Of a stretch of 28,793 bases of DNA, positions 1 to 9,492 are shown piece after piece (position 1 is the stretch's first letter; every line of letters starts with the position of its first letter). The DNA comes from Wolbachia endosymbiont of Mansonella ozzardi (lineage in GTDB: Bacteria; Pseudomonadota; Alphaproteobacteria; Rickettsiales; Anaplasmataceae). The position numbers were made by a program, and so were the translations under genes. Location of the stretch: contig NZ_JADAKK010000001.1 of NCBI RefSeq assembly GCF_020278625.1, positions 8,689-37,481 of the forward strand, in the 5' to 3' direction. The notes below the pieces were generated by a model. That model searched no databases and had not been told where the DNA came from. It was given only the letters and a program-made list of their open reading frames with translations.

Positions 1-21
1 AGGTTAAGTGAACAGCATAAT

Positions 22-789
22 ATGGAAGTAGCGCTTCCCAAACAAGATAAGCTACGTGAAATAGTACTTGATACTGAAACTACTGATCTTAGTACCAGAT
101 ATGGTTACTGTATTATTGAAATAGAGTGTGTGGAATTGATTAACCGTATCCCAACAGGCAAAGTATTCCACCGGTATATCAATCCAGAAGGGCATATAGA
201 CAAACATGTATTTGGGACTCATGTTATTAGTGAAGAATTTTTAAAAGGTAAGCCATTATTTTCAAAGGTTGCACTTGAATTCCTTGAATTTATATCTAGC
301 GATATCTTGGTAATTCACAACGCTCCGTTCGACGTTAGGTTACTGAATATGGAATTTGGTAAACTAAATGCTGGGTTAATCTCTTCAGACAGAGTGACGG
401 ATACATTGCCACTTGCGAGAAAAAAGTTTCCAGGGTCACCTGCATCTCTAAGTGCATTATGTAAGCGTTTTGATATATCGCTGGAGAATAGAGAATTACA
501 CGGAGCACTAATTGACTCTCAGTTGCTTGCAAAAGTTTACGTTGAGCTTACAGGGAATTCCTTGAATCAGTGTAAAGTCATTCAGCATAAAGTACATAGC
601 TTAGCTCTCAGGAAACATTCGCCAAGTAATAATGAACAGTTACAAGATTTTGTACAGGATTATGAGAGGCATCAAACCGGAGTAGTCAGATCGAGAGAAG
701 AAAGCTATCCAGATAGTCAACTGGATGAGGTGCAGCCAATATCGCGTAATCAGTCAATGAGCTCTTCACGTTCTGGTGGTAGTAGGTAG
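22..789 (+). CDS. DnaQ-like 3'-5' exonuclease (DNA polymerase III epsilon-type), divergent, with C-terminal extension
   Basis: DEDDh exonuclease of the DNA polymerase III epsilon family, which removes mismatched 3' nucleotides during replication. Visible motifs are Exo I (LDTETT near residue 17, giving the metal-binding D and E), Exo II (VIHNAPFD near residues 97-104) and Exo III (HGALIDSQLLA near residues 159-169, giving the H and D). All five expected catalytic residues seem to be present. Several usually conserved neighbours differ: DTETTD instead of DTETTG, and P instead of the usual E or A in HNAxFD. About 75 residues follow the exonuclease fold and end in a Ser/Arg/Gly-rich stretch (SMSSSRSGGSR) that ordinary alphaproteobacterial DnaQ proteins lack. 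The ATG at 22 lies close to the window edge, so a longer upstream start cannot be excluded. It may be the housekeeping dnaQ in an altered form or a paralogue; I leave the symbol blank for that reason. Confidence 0.8.
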   Translation: MEVALPKQDKLREIVLDTETTDLSTRYGYCIIEIECVELINRIPTGKVFHRYINPEGHIDKHVFGTHVISEEFLKGKPLFSKVALEFLEFISSDILVIHNAPFDVRLLNMEFGKLNAGLISSDRVTDTLPLARKKFPGSPASLSALCKRFDISLENRELHGALIDSQLLAKVYVELTGNSLNQCKVIQHKVHSLALRKHSPSNNEQLQDFVQDYERHQTGVVRSREESYPDSQLDEVQPISRNQSMSSSRSGGSR

Positions 790-1193
790 TAGTAAAGCAG
801 AACCAGTAACTGGCCAGCTTCATGGGGTTGCTAATTATTAAGGCTGGGTATGAAAAAGTAAGGAACGTAGGGTTGGTGCATTGCAGGTGTGGTTTACTAC
901 TCTACGCTTCTTTAATATTGAATTGAATCTTGACTAGGTCAACTACGTTCATGCAAAAAACAGGTCCTCTTTGGTGTCACAAAAATTCATTTATTGACTT
1001 TTCTTAAAATAGCAAAAAAGTCCCACCTTTTTGAGAAAAATAGTGGAAAATTAACAGCTTGTGGAAAGCAAATGGTAAACTTTGAGTAAATAATTAGAAG
1101 CAAAAAGTCCTATGGGTAATTAAAACGGGCTATCGGAGCTGATTTACATTACGCTAAAAGAATTATAAAGAGAGGCCCATAAAACATAACTAG
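790..1193. other. Intergenic stretch without recognisable gene
   Basis: About 400 bases between the exonuclease gene and tRNA-Glu. I find no coding frame with a family signature, no clear hairpin plus T-run terminator and no long repeat. It may be remnant DNA. Confidence 0.5.
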
Positions 1194-1265
1194 TGACTCT
1201 TACGGGATTTGAACCCGTGTTACCACCGTGAAAGGGTGGTGTCCTAACCACTAGACGAAAGAGTC
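1194..1265 (-). tRNA. tRNA-Glu (anticodon TTC)
   Basis: Read on the minus strand this folds into a complete cloverleaf. The 7-bp acceptor stem is GACTCTT/AAGAGTC. The D arm contains TAGTGGTTAG. The anticodon stem is CCACC/GGTGG around the loop CTTTCAC, giving anticodon TTC, which reads GAA and GAG. The T arm is ACGGG-TTCAAAT-CCCGT. The discriminator base is A, and the 3' CCA is not encoded. It stands alone, with a promoter-like sequence just upstream at 1282-1309. Confidence 0.96.
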
Positions 1266-1281
1266 AATACAAGTTAACTAA

Positions 1282-1309
1282 GTTATACTGATTGTCCATA
1301 TAAAGTCAA
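1282..1309 (-). promoter_or_regulatory. Promoter of tRNA-Glu
   Basis: On the minus strand TTGACT (-35) is followed after 16 bases by TATAAC (-10), each matching the sigma-70 consensus at 5 of 6 positions. The -10 box ends 16 bases before the tRNA 5' end, leaving room for only a short leader. Strength and spacing fit a stable-RNA promoter. Confidence 0.65.
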
Positions 1310-1375
1310 TTCAATTGTTTCATAGTGAAACAGAAAATGGACATGTTGCATAACCTAAACTACACAAAAAAAGCA

Positions 1376-1648
1376 AAAGAAACCCCGTTAGCTAGTTATT
1401 CACTATCTATCTTTTAAATTGGCATTTTTTTTATTGTCTTAAACGCTTTAACAAACGCATTTTAGCTTATACTAGGTAAAAACCTTGAAAGTTTATAAAG
1501 GCATGAGGTGCACATAGTGCAAAAAATTAAACAACAGTACGCCAAGTACATTGAGTTTTTTTGTTGTTTAATCTGTATGGACTGAAGATAAACAATAGCT
1601 TCAATACTACGATAAAGGTAATGGCGAAAGTTGTCAAGTAGTTTTTTG
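1376..1648 (-). repeat. Dispersed ~270-bp repeat, copy A
   Basis: Read on the minus strand this matches copies at 12591-12862 and 28521-28793 (plus) and 24775-25048 (minus). Shared landmarks, in plus-copy orientation, are a CTTGACAA..CTTCGC start, a block AGCTATTATTTATCTTCAGTC-like, CTTTATAAACTTTCAAGGTTT, CTTGTTAAAGTGTTTAAGACA and an end of ACTAGCTAACGGGGTTTCTT. Copies differ by many substitutions and small indels. No intact reading frame runs through all copies, so it looks non-coding. It may be a non-autonomous mobile element. Confidence 0.8.
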
Positions 1649-1690
1649 TTTCTATTAGATGACGTTATGACTTTTTTCCACTGTTGTCTA

Positions 1691-1880
1691 TTCACTTTTT
1701 ATATAGTAGGAATCGGTATAAGCAGGTGCACCCCAGTTGGTAATTTTATAATTATAACCCACGCCTCCAGGCTTTTTTTGACCAAAAACTCCTGTTTCCT
1801 TACTCCTTTTTCTCCACTCATATAAAGCTGCCTTGCCAGTTTTAAACCTTCTGGCAACATTTGCTATGCTTTCTCCTCAA
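1691..1880 (-). pseudogene. IS630-type transposase N-terminal remnant
   Basis: The minus strand translates to ESIANVARRFKTGKAALYEW, then RKRSKETGVFGQKKPGG. This is the helix-turn-helix and linker typical of the N-terminus of IS630-family transposases (compare VAxRFxVsxxTVYxWxKRxxETG). The frame has no start codon, begins right at the stop of the NDUFA9-like gene and ends after about 60 codons at a TAG near 1691. The DDE catalytic domain is absent. The last ~20 codons (TNWGAPAYTDSYYIKSE) do not resemble the family and lie in sequence that is partly shared with 25050-25115. It is a dead fragment. Confidence 0.65.
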
Positions 1881-2827
1881 TACTTTCTATAAACCTTCAA
1901 GTATTCTGGCACTATATTTTCAATTGATAATGGACGGATTTTTATTGTTTCAAGGTCAGTTGATTTTTCGATTGAACTACTCATCATAACTTTCACTTGA
2001 TCTCGAGTAAGCATGGGATTTGTGTTACCAGTTATAGGCTTTAGCAACATAGAAATGATCCTGCTTTCTAAGAAGAAAGCTATTAACTTGGCTATTGAAA
2101 AAGGTACGTTGACTAACAAGCACTTTCTGTTGGTAACATTCAAAATAAACTTTAATAGGCTTTTAAAAGAATAGATCTTTGGTCCGCCTATATTGTAGAT
2201 TTTCTTATCTTTTTTGTTAAGGTTGATGATACGATATACCACTTCAGCCAGGTCAGTTACACATATTGGCTGAAATTTAGTTGTTCCACCGCCAATTAGC
2301 AGCAAAAAAGGAAGAGTTGTCGCTAACTTCGCAAATTTGTTAAAGAAACTATCTTCTTTGCCAAATACAAGACTGGGCCTAACTATTATTGCTTCTGGAA
2401 ATGCTGAAGTTACAGCTTTTTCACCTTCCAATTTACTTTTGGCATATCTTGACAGCTTGCTATTTTCTATCCCCATAGCAGAAAAATGTATCATCATGGG
2501 TACATTTTTTATCTTTGCAGCTCTTGCTATTCTTTCAGCTATGCCAACATGAATGGCATAGAAATCACGCTTTTTTGTCTCATATAATATTCCTACTAAG
2601 CTTATGACTGCATCACATTTCTCTACACTTTCCAAAATTGATTTTTCATTAGAAAAATCACCTTTAAGTACTGATATTTGCCCTAAATTTCCACATAGTT
2701 TCAGGCAAGCGGCTTTCTCATGGTTACGAGTAAATATTCTTATCAAATACCCCGCTGCTGCCAGACGTCTTACGATATATTTTCCTATAAACCCTGTTCC
2801 ACCAAAAATAACTACACGTTTTATCAC
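1877..2827 (-). CDS. NDUFA9-like NAD(P)-binding SDR protein (complex I-associated)
   Basis: Atypical short-chain dehydrogenase/reductase of the NDUFA9/39-kDa complex I accessory subunit type, 316 residues. The N-terminal Rossmann motif GGTGFIG (residues 9-15) begins the dinucleotide fold. DAVISLVGILYE follows, as in homologues that lie near the quinone site or have NADH:ubiquinone-associated roles. HFSAMGIE, YAKSKLEGE and IVRPSLVFG are the usual later motifs of this family. In alphaproteobacteria the protein is thought to stabilise complex I or act as a quinone-related reductase; the exact reaction is not fixed by sequence. It follows murF on the same strand after 47 bases and may be co-transcribed. 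An IS630 fragment abuts its stop codon, but the protein has a normal length. Confidence 0.85.
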   Translation of the reverse strand: MIKRVVIFGGTGFIGKYIVRRLAAAGYLIRIFTRNHEKAACLKLCGNLGQISVLKGDFSNEKSILESVEKCDAVISLVGILYETKKRDFYAIHVGIAERIARAAKIKNVPMMIHFSAMGIENSKLSRYAKSKLEGEKAVTSAFPEAIIVRPSLVFGKEDSFFNKFAKLATTLPFLLLIGGGTTKFQPICVTDLAEVVYRIINLNKKDKKIYNIGGPKIYSFKSLLKFILNVTNRKCLLVNVPFSIAKLIAFFLESRIISMLLKPITGNTNPMLTRDQVKVMMSSSIEKSTDLETIKIRPLSIENIVPEYLKVYRKY

Positions 2828-2874
2828 GATTAAAACTTCTAATAACTTAGCCCTAAATTAATACAGTATTTTAT

Positions 2875-4251
2875 TTAATATTCTATTATGAATCTCTCTA
2901 CTATAAGATCCATTTTCATTCCACGTGAGCCTTTAACTAGAATTACATCATTATTCTGAACAATATTAGCCAAATCACTTTTCAATTGATTGGTGTCACT
3001 AAAATGTGTGCCTTTTATATTGCTTGGCAAAAGTCTGTATAATTCTAACATAAATTTACCGACCGTGTAAACTTTACTCACACTACATTCTAGGATAAAA
3101 TCAAGCAACTTCGTATGAAATATTACGCTTTTATTCCCAAGTTCTAGCATATCACCGAGTAATGCTACCTTTCTCCGATTAGAATATGTACCTAAAGTCC
3201 TTATTGCAGCTTTCATTGAAGCAGGATTGGCGTTATAAGAATCATCAATCAAATGTACATACCTCCCATTGTATTTAGCTTTGTGAACACTACCTCTGCC
3301 CTTGGTTACACTAAAATTCTCAAGTGCAAGTGGTAATTTCGATAAGTCAAGTCCGAGACTTTGTACAACTACTGCAACAGCTAACACAGAGTACGCAAAA
3401 TGTTCACCTTGCGCAGATAAACTACAGTTTATGATCGGATTATTATTCAGTCTAATTTTTAAATTCAGCTCGCCATCATTTCTCATGAGGTCTAATAAAT
3501 GAACAGTAGCACTTTTATCTTTACCAAAACTTATTACATTTCTATTGGCATGTGATGAGAAATAGTCATAATATTTGTTATCTCCGTTCAAAACCAAAAT
3601 ACCGTTGTTTTTTATGCCATACAGAACTTCCAATTTTGCTTGTGCGATATCAAGTAGCGACGAAAATTTTTCAACATGTGCAGGCTCTACGTTGGTAATA
3701 ACTGCGATATCAGGATTACTAATCTTCGATAATTCTTTTATTTCACCAGCTTTATTCATCCCCATTTCAAGAATTAAGTACTGGCAATTTTCTGGAGCTT
3801 TCAGAACCGTCAAAGGCAATCCTATATTATTATTCAAGTTACCTTCGTTTACATGAGACACTCCATATTGCGATAAAACAGTGTGCAGCATATCCTTTGT
3901 AGTAGTTTTCCCTACACTACCTGTGATTGCAATAACTTTAGCACTAACAAGAACATTTCTAATGTAATATGATGCCACATCATGCAAAGCTTTGAGAGTA
4001 TCTTGCACAACAATTAGAGGAAGATTTCTATATTTGCCTTCGCTTACTACTGCAGCTGCTGCCCCTTTCAAAAATGCTTCGTGTAAAAAATCATGTCCAT
4101 CAAAGTTCTTTCCCTTAAGAGCAATAAATACATCACCTTCTTTTATGCTTCTTGTATCTGTTGAAATATTCAAGCTATGTACCAAATTACGACTACCCAC
4201 TTTTCTTCCGCCAGTAGCATCGATGATATTATTTGTGTTCCACTTGAACAT
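2875..4251 (-). CDS. murF: UDP-N-acetylmuramoyl-tripeptide--D-alanyl-D-alanine ligase
   Basis: MurF joins D-Ala-D-Ala to UDP-MurNAc-tripeptide, using ATP, in the last cytoplasmic step that builds the peptidoglycan stem peptide. The protein has 458 residues, the usual length. It shows the Mur-ligase P-loop GSVGKTTTK (residues 111-119), NEGNLNNNIGLPLT, LEMGMNKAGEI, NVEPAHVEKF, the central DDSYNANPASM motif and a C-terminal VLVKGSRGMKMD. Wolbachia keep the lipid II pathway although they lack a classical thick wall, so an intact murF together with murA at 23068-24444 fits that biology. The gene is read away from the 4438 gene, with a shared upstream region at 4252-4437. Confidence 0.97.
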   Translation of the reverse strand: MFKWNTNNIIDATGGRKVGSRNLVHSLNISTDTRSIKEGDVFIALKGKNFDGHDFLHEAFLKGAAAAVVSEGKYRNLPLIVVQDTLKALHDVASYYIRNVLVSAKVIAITGSVGKTTTKDMLHTVLSQYGVSHVNEGNLNNNIGLPLTVLKAPENCQYLILEMGMNKAGEIKELSKISNPDIAVITNVEPAHVEKFSSLLDIAQAKLEVLYGIKNNGILVLNGDNKYYDYFSSHANRNVISFGKDKSATVHLLDLMRNDGELNLKIRLNNNPIINCSLSAQGEHFAYSVLAVAVVVQSLGLDLSKLPLALENFSVTKGRGSVHKAKYNGRYVHLIDDSYNANPASMKAAIRTLGTYSNRRKVALLGDMLELGNKSVIFHTKLLDFILECSVSKVYTVGKFMLELYRLLPSNIKGTHFSDTNQLKSDLANIVQNNDVILVKGSRGMKMDLIVERFIIEY

Positions 4252-4325
4252 AATTTAACCTTAAAACAAATTGAACAAAAAAGTAGCAAAAATACTACAT
4301 GCTTAAGAAAATTTGTAAATAATAG

Positions 4326-4354
4326 TTGCAACCCCTATAAATTCATCTTATAAT
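4326..4354 (+). promoter_or_regulatory. Candidate promoter for the 4438 gene
   Basis: TTGCAA, a 17-base spacer and a perfect TATAAT lie in the divergent gap after murF. The -35 matches consensus at 4 of 6 positions. A transcript would begin near 4361 with a leader of roughly 75 bases. A second TATAAT at 4382-4387 has no good -35. Confidence 0.45.
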
Positions 4355-4437
4355 GGACATAAAAGTTTAAATGTTTTCATCTATAATTGAAGTGTGTTAT
4401 AGCGTTTAATTGTGGAGAGCATCTCGGGGGCATGTAT

Positions 4438-5394
4438 ATGATAAAAGAAAAAAATGACTCAAATGAAAAGTCTATCTGGGCTAAGGCAAGCCAGGCAGTT
4501 AAAAAAGCTGTGGAAACTACAAAAGGCGTAATTCTTCTTGTGCCTAAAGCACTCATTTACCCTATAAAAAAGCCGTTTGCTTCGTTGGGTGAAATGAAAC
4601 ATGATGCCAAAGTTTCGTTAAAGAAAGCTGTTGGTATGGATGTACCTGCAGAAGAAAGGAAATACGACCCAACTATAGAAACTACAAAAGCTAGTGAGAA
4701 TCTTGGTATAAAAATAACAAAACGAGGGAAAGAAAAGGTAACTTTCTTAGCGTCAAGAACTTTGACGGGAGATATACCTTATTTGACGCCAGAACAATTA
4801 GGTAAGATAGAAGAATTAAATAAGGAAAACAAGTTTTCAAGCATAGGTGTCTTTAGAGGAGAAAATAAAGTTGTAATTGAAGTTGATGTTGAGAAAATTA
4901 CCAACGATATTAAAAACAATCCTGAACACAAAGGAAAGAGCCCGGGAGAGATAAAAGATCTTGTTCTTAAAGTAGTTTATAATGAAGTTGATTACAGTCT
5001 CAAAAACCTGGCGGGAATCACCGGTGGAGAGTTTAAAATTCACACAGACCGGAAACTACTACATGGTATCGCGGAAAAGTTGTATCAAGAGTATGATGTT
5101 CAGAACAAATCAGCAGAGGCTGTAAAGTCTAAAGAAAAGCCACCAGAGCAGTTTTCAGAAAGTATAACAGAGTCTTTTAACATGAGTAATCCTAACAGTT
5201 TTCCTTATGGTAAAGAAATTATATCCCCTACAAGAATACGACTATCACAAGATATGGAAAACCAAGTGAGAGAAGTTATTGGTGACGAGCCTGAAAATTT
5301 TCTACGTTTTAAAGGAAATGCCTCTAATAACGAAACGAAGGAACTGTTATCTACACCTTTTGTGAAAGAACAAAAAAGGGGGAAATTACCTTAA
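4438..5394 (+). CDS. Hypothetical protein, lysine-rich, 318 aa
   Basis: I do not recognise a family. The reading frame extends back to a TTG at 4387, but GGGGG at 4426-4430 sits 7 bases before the ATG at 4438, which makes that the best start (the ATG at 4432 is too close to it). The product is rich in Lys and Glu. The N-terminal ~60 residues form a basic, probably helical segment (SIWAKASQAVKKAVETTKG, then LVPKALIYPIKKPFASL). The middle part alternates strands and helices (IGVFRGENKVVIEVDVEKI). The C-terminal ~70 residues look disordered (SFNMSNPNSFPYGKEI). There is no clear signal peptide or membrane helix. Its stop lies 3 bases before the HIT gene, so the two are probably co-transcribed. 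A secreted or cell-envelope role is possible but unsupported. Confidence 0.8.
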   Translation: MIKEKNDSNEKSIWAKASQAVKKAVETTKGVILLVPKALIYPIKKPFASLGEMKHDAKVSLKKAVGMDVPAEERKYDPTIETTKASENLGIKITKRGKEKVTFLASRTLTGDIPYLTPEQLGKIEELNKENKFSSIGVFRGENKVVIEVDVEKITNDIKNNPEHKGKSPGEIKDLVLKVVYNEVDYSLKNLAGITGGEFKIHTDRKLLHGIAEKLYQEYDVQNKSAEAVKSKEKPPEQFSESITESFNMSNPNSFPYGKEIISPTRIRLSQDMENQVREVIGDEPENFLRFKGNASNNETKELLSTPFVKEQKRGKLP

Positions 5395-5397
5395 AGT

Positions 5398-5766
5398 ATG
5401 AGCAATAAAGGTTATGATGGCACTAACATTTTTGCTCAGATATTAAGGGGTGAGCTGCCTTGTGAGAAGGTGTACGAAAGTGAGGATGTGTTGGCGTTTT
5501 ATGATAAATATCCTGACGCACCAGTTCACATCTTAGTCGTACCAAAAAGTCAATATATTTCATATGATGACTTTATTCTAAAAGCCTCTGCAGAGGAGAT
5601 AGTAAGCTTCTTTAAAATTGTAAGAGAGATAACACATAAGTATAATCTAGAAAAAACAGGATACAGGTTAGTTACTAACTACGGTGAAAATGGAGAACAA
5701 GTTATATTGCATTTTCATGTGCATATTTTAGGTGGTAAAAGATTAGGAAAGCACGTAAGTTTATAG
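5398..5766 (+). CDS. HIT-family (HINT-type) nucleotide-binding protein
   Basis: A 122-residue histidine-triad protein. The signature HFHVHIL (His105, His107, His109) is complete, and the HILVVPK motif near residue 44 and GYRLVTNYGENGEQ before the triad are the usual HINT elements. Family members hydrolyse purine nucleoside phosphoramidates such as AMP-lysine; the physiological substrate in bacteria is uncertain. The start follows the previous stop by 3 bases, and a GGGGG run near 5377-5381 could serve as a distant ribosome site. It precedes nuoA by 25 bases, suggesting one transcription unit. Confidence 0.93.
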   Translation: MSNKGYDGTNIFAQILRGELPCEKVYESEDVLAFYDKYPDAPVHILVVPKSQYISYDDFILKASAEEIVSFFKIVREITHKYNLEKTGYRLVTNYGENGEQVILHFHVHILGGKRLGKHVSL

Positions 5767-5791
5767 TGTTGCTTTCTATATATTTTGTTAA

Positions 5792-6145
5792 ATGAGTGAA
5801 TATTTAACCATAGTAATTTTTATCTGCGTATCAATCATAGTATCTCTTGCTTTGGGTATATTGCCGATGTTTCTTGCAGTGAGCAATCCTGATAGTGAAA
5901 AACTTTCGACATACGAGTGCGGTTCCAACCCTTTATCAAGAGCAAGAAAGAATTTTGACATTAAGTTTTACTTAGTTTCGATATTATTTATAATATTTGA
6001 CTTAGAAATTGCTTTTCTTTTTCCTTGGGCTGTTTCTTTACCTAAAATAAGTTATTGTGGATTTTGGTCTATGATGATATTTCTTGCAATACTCGCTATA
6101 GGCTTTATCTATGAGTGGTGTAAAGGTGCATTAGAATGGGAGTAA
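5792..6145 (+). CDS. nuoA: NADH-quinone oxidoreductase subunit A
   Basis: Small membrane subunit of respiratory complex I, 117 residues, with three predicted transmembrane helices (about residues 5-27, 60-80 and 88-110). The conserved loop YECGSNP and the [12 protein letters not shown] segment are diagnostic of NuoA. The subunit helps form the quinone-binding and proton-coupling region next to the peripheral arm. nuoB begins 4 bases downstream of its stop and nuoC overlaps nuoB, so the three are almost certainly co-translated. Confidence 0.97.
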   Translation: MSEYLTIVIFICVSIIVSLALGILPMFLAVSNPDSEKLSTYECGSNPLSRARKNFDIKFYLVSILFIIFDLEIAFLFPWAVSLPKISYCGFWSMMIFLAILAIGFIYEWCKGALEWE

Positions 6146-6149
6146 GTTT

Positions 6150-6665
6150 ATGATAGGTCGAATTCTATCTAATGATGATTGGGGTCGTTATAAGAAAGAA
6201 GGGTTTCTTGTCACTAAATTTGGCGATTTTATAGACTATATAATGAATTGGGCAAGATCTGGCTCACTGTGGCCAATGACATTTGGCCTTGCATGCTGTG
6301 CAGTGGAGATGATGCACGCTGCATCCAGTCGTTACGATCTTGATAGATACGGCATAATGTTTCGTGCAAGTCCAAGGCAAGCAGACGTTATGATTGTTGC
6401 TGGGACGCTAACTAACAAAATGGCAGCAGCGTTGCGTAAGGTTTACGACCAAATGGCAGATCCAAAGTATGTTGTATCCATGGGCAGTTGTGCAAATGGT
6501 GGTGGTTATTATCATTACTCTTACTCAGTAGTCCGTGGTTGTGATAGAATTATACCGGTTGATGTTTATGTTCCTGGATGCCCCCCAACCGCTGAGGCAT
6601 TGCTATATGGAATGCTATGCTTACAAAATAAAATAAAACGAACCCAGAATATGCAACATGAATAA
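6150..6665 (+). CDS. nuoB: NADH-quinone oxidoreductase subunit B (N2 cluster subunit)
   Basis: Peripheral-arm subunit that carries the terminal 4Fe-4S cluster N2, which passes electrons to quinone. The ligand cysteines are visible as the tandem C49-C50, C114 in MGSCANGGG and C144 in [22 protein letters not shown], the basic FRASPRQAD segment and [15 protein letters not shown] are classic NuoB blocks. Its 171 residues are the normal length. The last 8 bases overlap the start of nuoC. Confidence 0.98.
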   Translation: MIGRILSNDDWGRYKKEGFLVTKFGDFIDYIMNWARSGSLWPMTFGLACCAVEMMHAASSRYDLDRYGIMFRASPRQADVMIVAGTLTNKMAAALRKVYDQMADPKYVVSMGSCANGGGYYHYSYSVVRGCDRIIPVDVYVPGCPPTAEALLYGMLCLQNKIKRTQNMQHE

Positions 6666-7230
6666 AACTGCAAAATATATACAAAAGAAGACCAAATGTG
6701 AATGCACTCAGCAAGGTGATGGTACTATTGTGATGTATTCAGCTTTAGAGGATATTGAAAATCACTTACTCTTTCTACGTGATGATGAGAAATGCAGGTT
6801 TGAATTATTAGTTGATATTTTTGGAGTTGATTATCCAGATAGAAAAAAACGTTTTGAGCTAATATACAACTTGCTCAGCATTGTATACAACATCAGGGTA
6901 AATATAAAGCTTCAGCTATATGAAAGTGATATGCCTCCAAGTGTAGCGAACATATTCAGTACAGCTTCATGGCTTGAGCGCGAAGTCTTCGATATGTACG
7001 GAATAGAATCCTCTAATCACCCCGATCTGCGTAGGATCCTAACGGATTATGGGTTCAAAGGTTATCCAATGTTAAAAGATTTTCCTCTCACTGGTTATGA
7101 GGAAGTTAGGTATGACATAGAAGCAAAAAAAGTTGTGTATAATCCTATAGATTTGCCACAGGATTTTCGGATGTTTAACAGTTTATCCCCTTGGAAAGGT
7201 AAAGCTACAAAAGTAAATATGAAGGAGTAG
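6658..7230 (+). CDS. nuoC: NADH-quinone oxidoreductase subunit C
   Basis: The 30-kDa-type subunit of complex I, 190 residues, located in the hydrophilic arm beside NuoD. It shows [20 protein letters not shown], the signature [16 protein letters not shown] segment ([16 protein letters not shown]), [17 protein letters not shown] and the closing [16 protein letters not shown] motif ([12 protein letters not shown]). The ATG lies inside the end of nuoB, giving an 8-base overlap and likely translational coupling. No nuoD follows; mdh begins 3 bases after the stop. Complex I genes are therefore split between loci, as is usual in Rickettsiales. Confidence 0.97.
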   Translation: MNKTAKYIQKKTKCECTQQGDGTIVMYSALEDIENHLLFLRDDEKCRFELLVDIFGVDYPDRKKRFELIYNLLSIVYNIRVNIKLQLYESDMPPSVANIFSTASWLEREVFDMYGIESSNHPDLRRILTDYGFKGYPMLKDFPLTGYEEVRYDIEAKKVVYNPIDLPQDFRMFNSLSPWKGKATKVNMKE

Positions 7231-8187
<957 letters not shown>

Positions 8188-8192
8188 GTAAA

Positions 8193-8990
8193 CTAATAAT
8201 TTTGTAAAATTTCGTTAAGCTTGAGTTTCGCAAACAGCCTAAAAAAGTTGCTTGTAGTTACCTTTGCTACTTTATTGGGTGACTCATCCCGCAGTTTTGC
8301 CAAGCAATCCACAACATATTTTACCATTGCTGGCTCGTTTTTTTTCCTTCTGTAAGGTTCAGGTGACAGATACGGTGCGTCAGTTTCAACTAAAACACGC
8401 TCAAGTGGTACATCCTGCGCAATTTCTCTCAATAAGCTAGCATTCCTAAAAGTAATAATTCCAGAAAATGAAATATACAATCCCAAATCCATAGCTTGAT
8501 AAGCAAGCTCTCTCGAAGAAGCAAAGCAGTGCATTACTCCACTAAAAGTGCCATTCTTCATTTCTGACTTTAACATATCAATCATTTCATCATCAGCATT
8601 TCTAGTGTGAATGACTAAAGGCAACCCAGTTATTCTTGCTGTCTCTATGTGAAATGCGAAACTTTTTTTCTGATTGCTTCTGTTATTAGATTTATAAAAA
8701 TCTAATCCGGTTTCGCCGATGCTAATTACCTTTTGATTCTTGGCAAATTCAACTAGTTCATCAACACGTATGCACTCACCGTTTTCTACAGTAGTATCAA
8801 GTGAATGCACACCGACAGAGAAGTAAACGTAATTATAGGATGAAGAAATTTTTAACAACTTAGGAACATCATCAATGCTCACACATATATTATGTAAAAC
8901 TTTTACATCATTTTGCTCTGCCCTAGAAATTACTTTCGGTATTTCATCATCAGAAAAATAAATCAAATGGCAATGAGAATCTACTATCAT
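8193..8990 (-). CDS. tatD: TatD-family metal-dependent DNase
   Basis: A 265-residue TIM-barrel hydrolase of the amidohydrolase superfamily. Metal ligands are visible as HCH (H6, H8), the Glu in IGETGLDFY, the His in PLVIHTRNA, the His in GVMHCFASS and the Asp in VETDAPYLSPEP. The RRKKNEP motif closes the family signature. Members act as 3'-5' exonucleases or DNases involved in DNA repair and turnover. It starts 7 bases after the stop of rppH and is likely part of the same minus-strand unit. YcfH-type paralogues share these motifs, so the symbol is by family. Confidence 0.93.
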   Translation of the reverse strand: MIVDSHCHLIYFSDDEIPKVISRAEQNDVKVLHNICVSIDDVPKLLKISSSYNYVYFSVGVHSLDTTVENGECIRVDELVEFAKNQKVISIGETGLDFYKSNNRSNQKKSFAFHIETARITGLPLVIHTRNADDEMIDMLKSEMKNGTFSGVMHCFASSRELAYQAMDLGLYISFSGIITFRNASLLREIAQDVPLERVLVETDAPYLSPEPYRRKKNEPAMVKYVVDCLAKLRDESPNKVAKVTTSNFFRLFAKLKLNEILQNY

Positions 8991-8997
8991 AAACTTA

Positions 8998-9492
8998 TTA
9001 TAATTTCCATTTAATAATAGAGGCTTTTATTTGAGAAAAAAACTCTTCTATTACTGTTTTATAAACTTCCTTTTTAAAGGATATAGCATTTGCTACCAAA
9101 TCATCTATACTTTGCCAACGCCATTCTTTGAACTCTGGATGATCAGTATAGTTAATGCTAATGTCCTTATCCTCTCCACAAAACTTCATTAAGAACCATC
9201 TCTGCTTTTGGCCAGAATATCTCCCATTCCAACAAGTTGGTATAAATTCCTCAGGTAAGTTGTAGTATATCCAACTCTTACTTTCGGCTATAATCTCTGC
9301 TTTATCAGTACCAACTTCCTCTAGCAACTCACGTAACGCTGCATGTTCGAGCTCTTCACCATTATCAACCCCTCCTTGCGGCATTTGCCAGCAAAAGTCG
9401 CTATCAAAGCGTTTTCCAACAAAAACGTGCCCTTGTTTGTTAAACAGCATTATGCCAACACAAGGACGATACTTATCTTTCCGTTCAACCAC
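8998..9492 (-). CDS. rppH: RNA pyrophosphohydrolase (Nudix)
   Basis: Removes pyrophosphate from the 5' triphosphate end of mRNA and so triggers decay. The protein has 164 residues. The N-terminal YRPCVGIMLFN and WQMPQGG are the RppH/(di)nucleoside polyphosphate hydrolase signatures. The complete Nudix box runs over residues 40-62 (G..., E46, R54-E55, E58-E59, G61). WNGRYSGQKQRWFL and EFKEWRWQ are also typical. Its start overlaps by 43 bases the C-terminal reading frame of the broken kinase-like gene upstream, so translation was probably coupled to it. Confidence 0.95.
   Translation of the reverse strand: MVERKDKYRPCVGIMLFNKQGHVFVGKRFDSDFCWQMPQGGVDNGEELEHAALRELLEEVGTDKAEIIAESKSWIYYNLPEEFIPTCWNGRYSGQKQRWFLMKFCGEDKDISINYTDHPEFKEWRWQSIDDLVANAISFKKEVYKTVIEEFFSQIKASIIKWKL

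Noticed and set aside
1462..1695. Minus-strand 77-codon frame
   Set aside because: It lies mostly within repeat copy A and is not kept open in the other copies.
4387..4437. TTG start for the 4438 gene
   Set aside because: No ribosome site before it, while GGGGG is well placed for the ATG at 4438.
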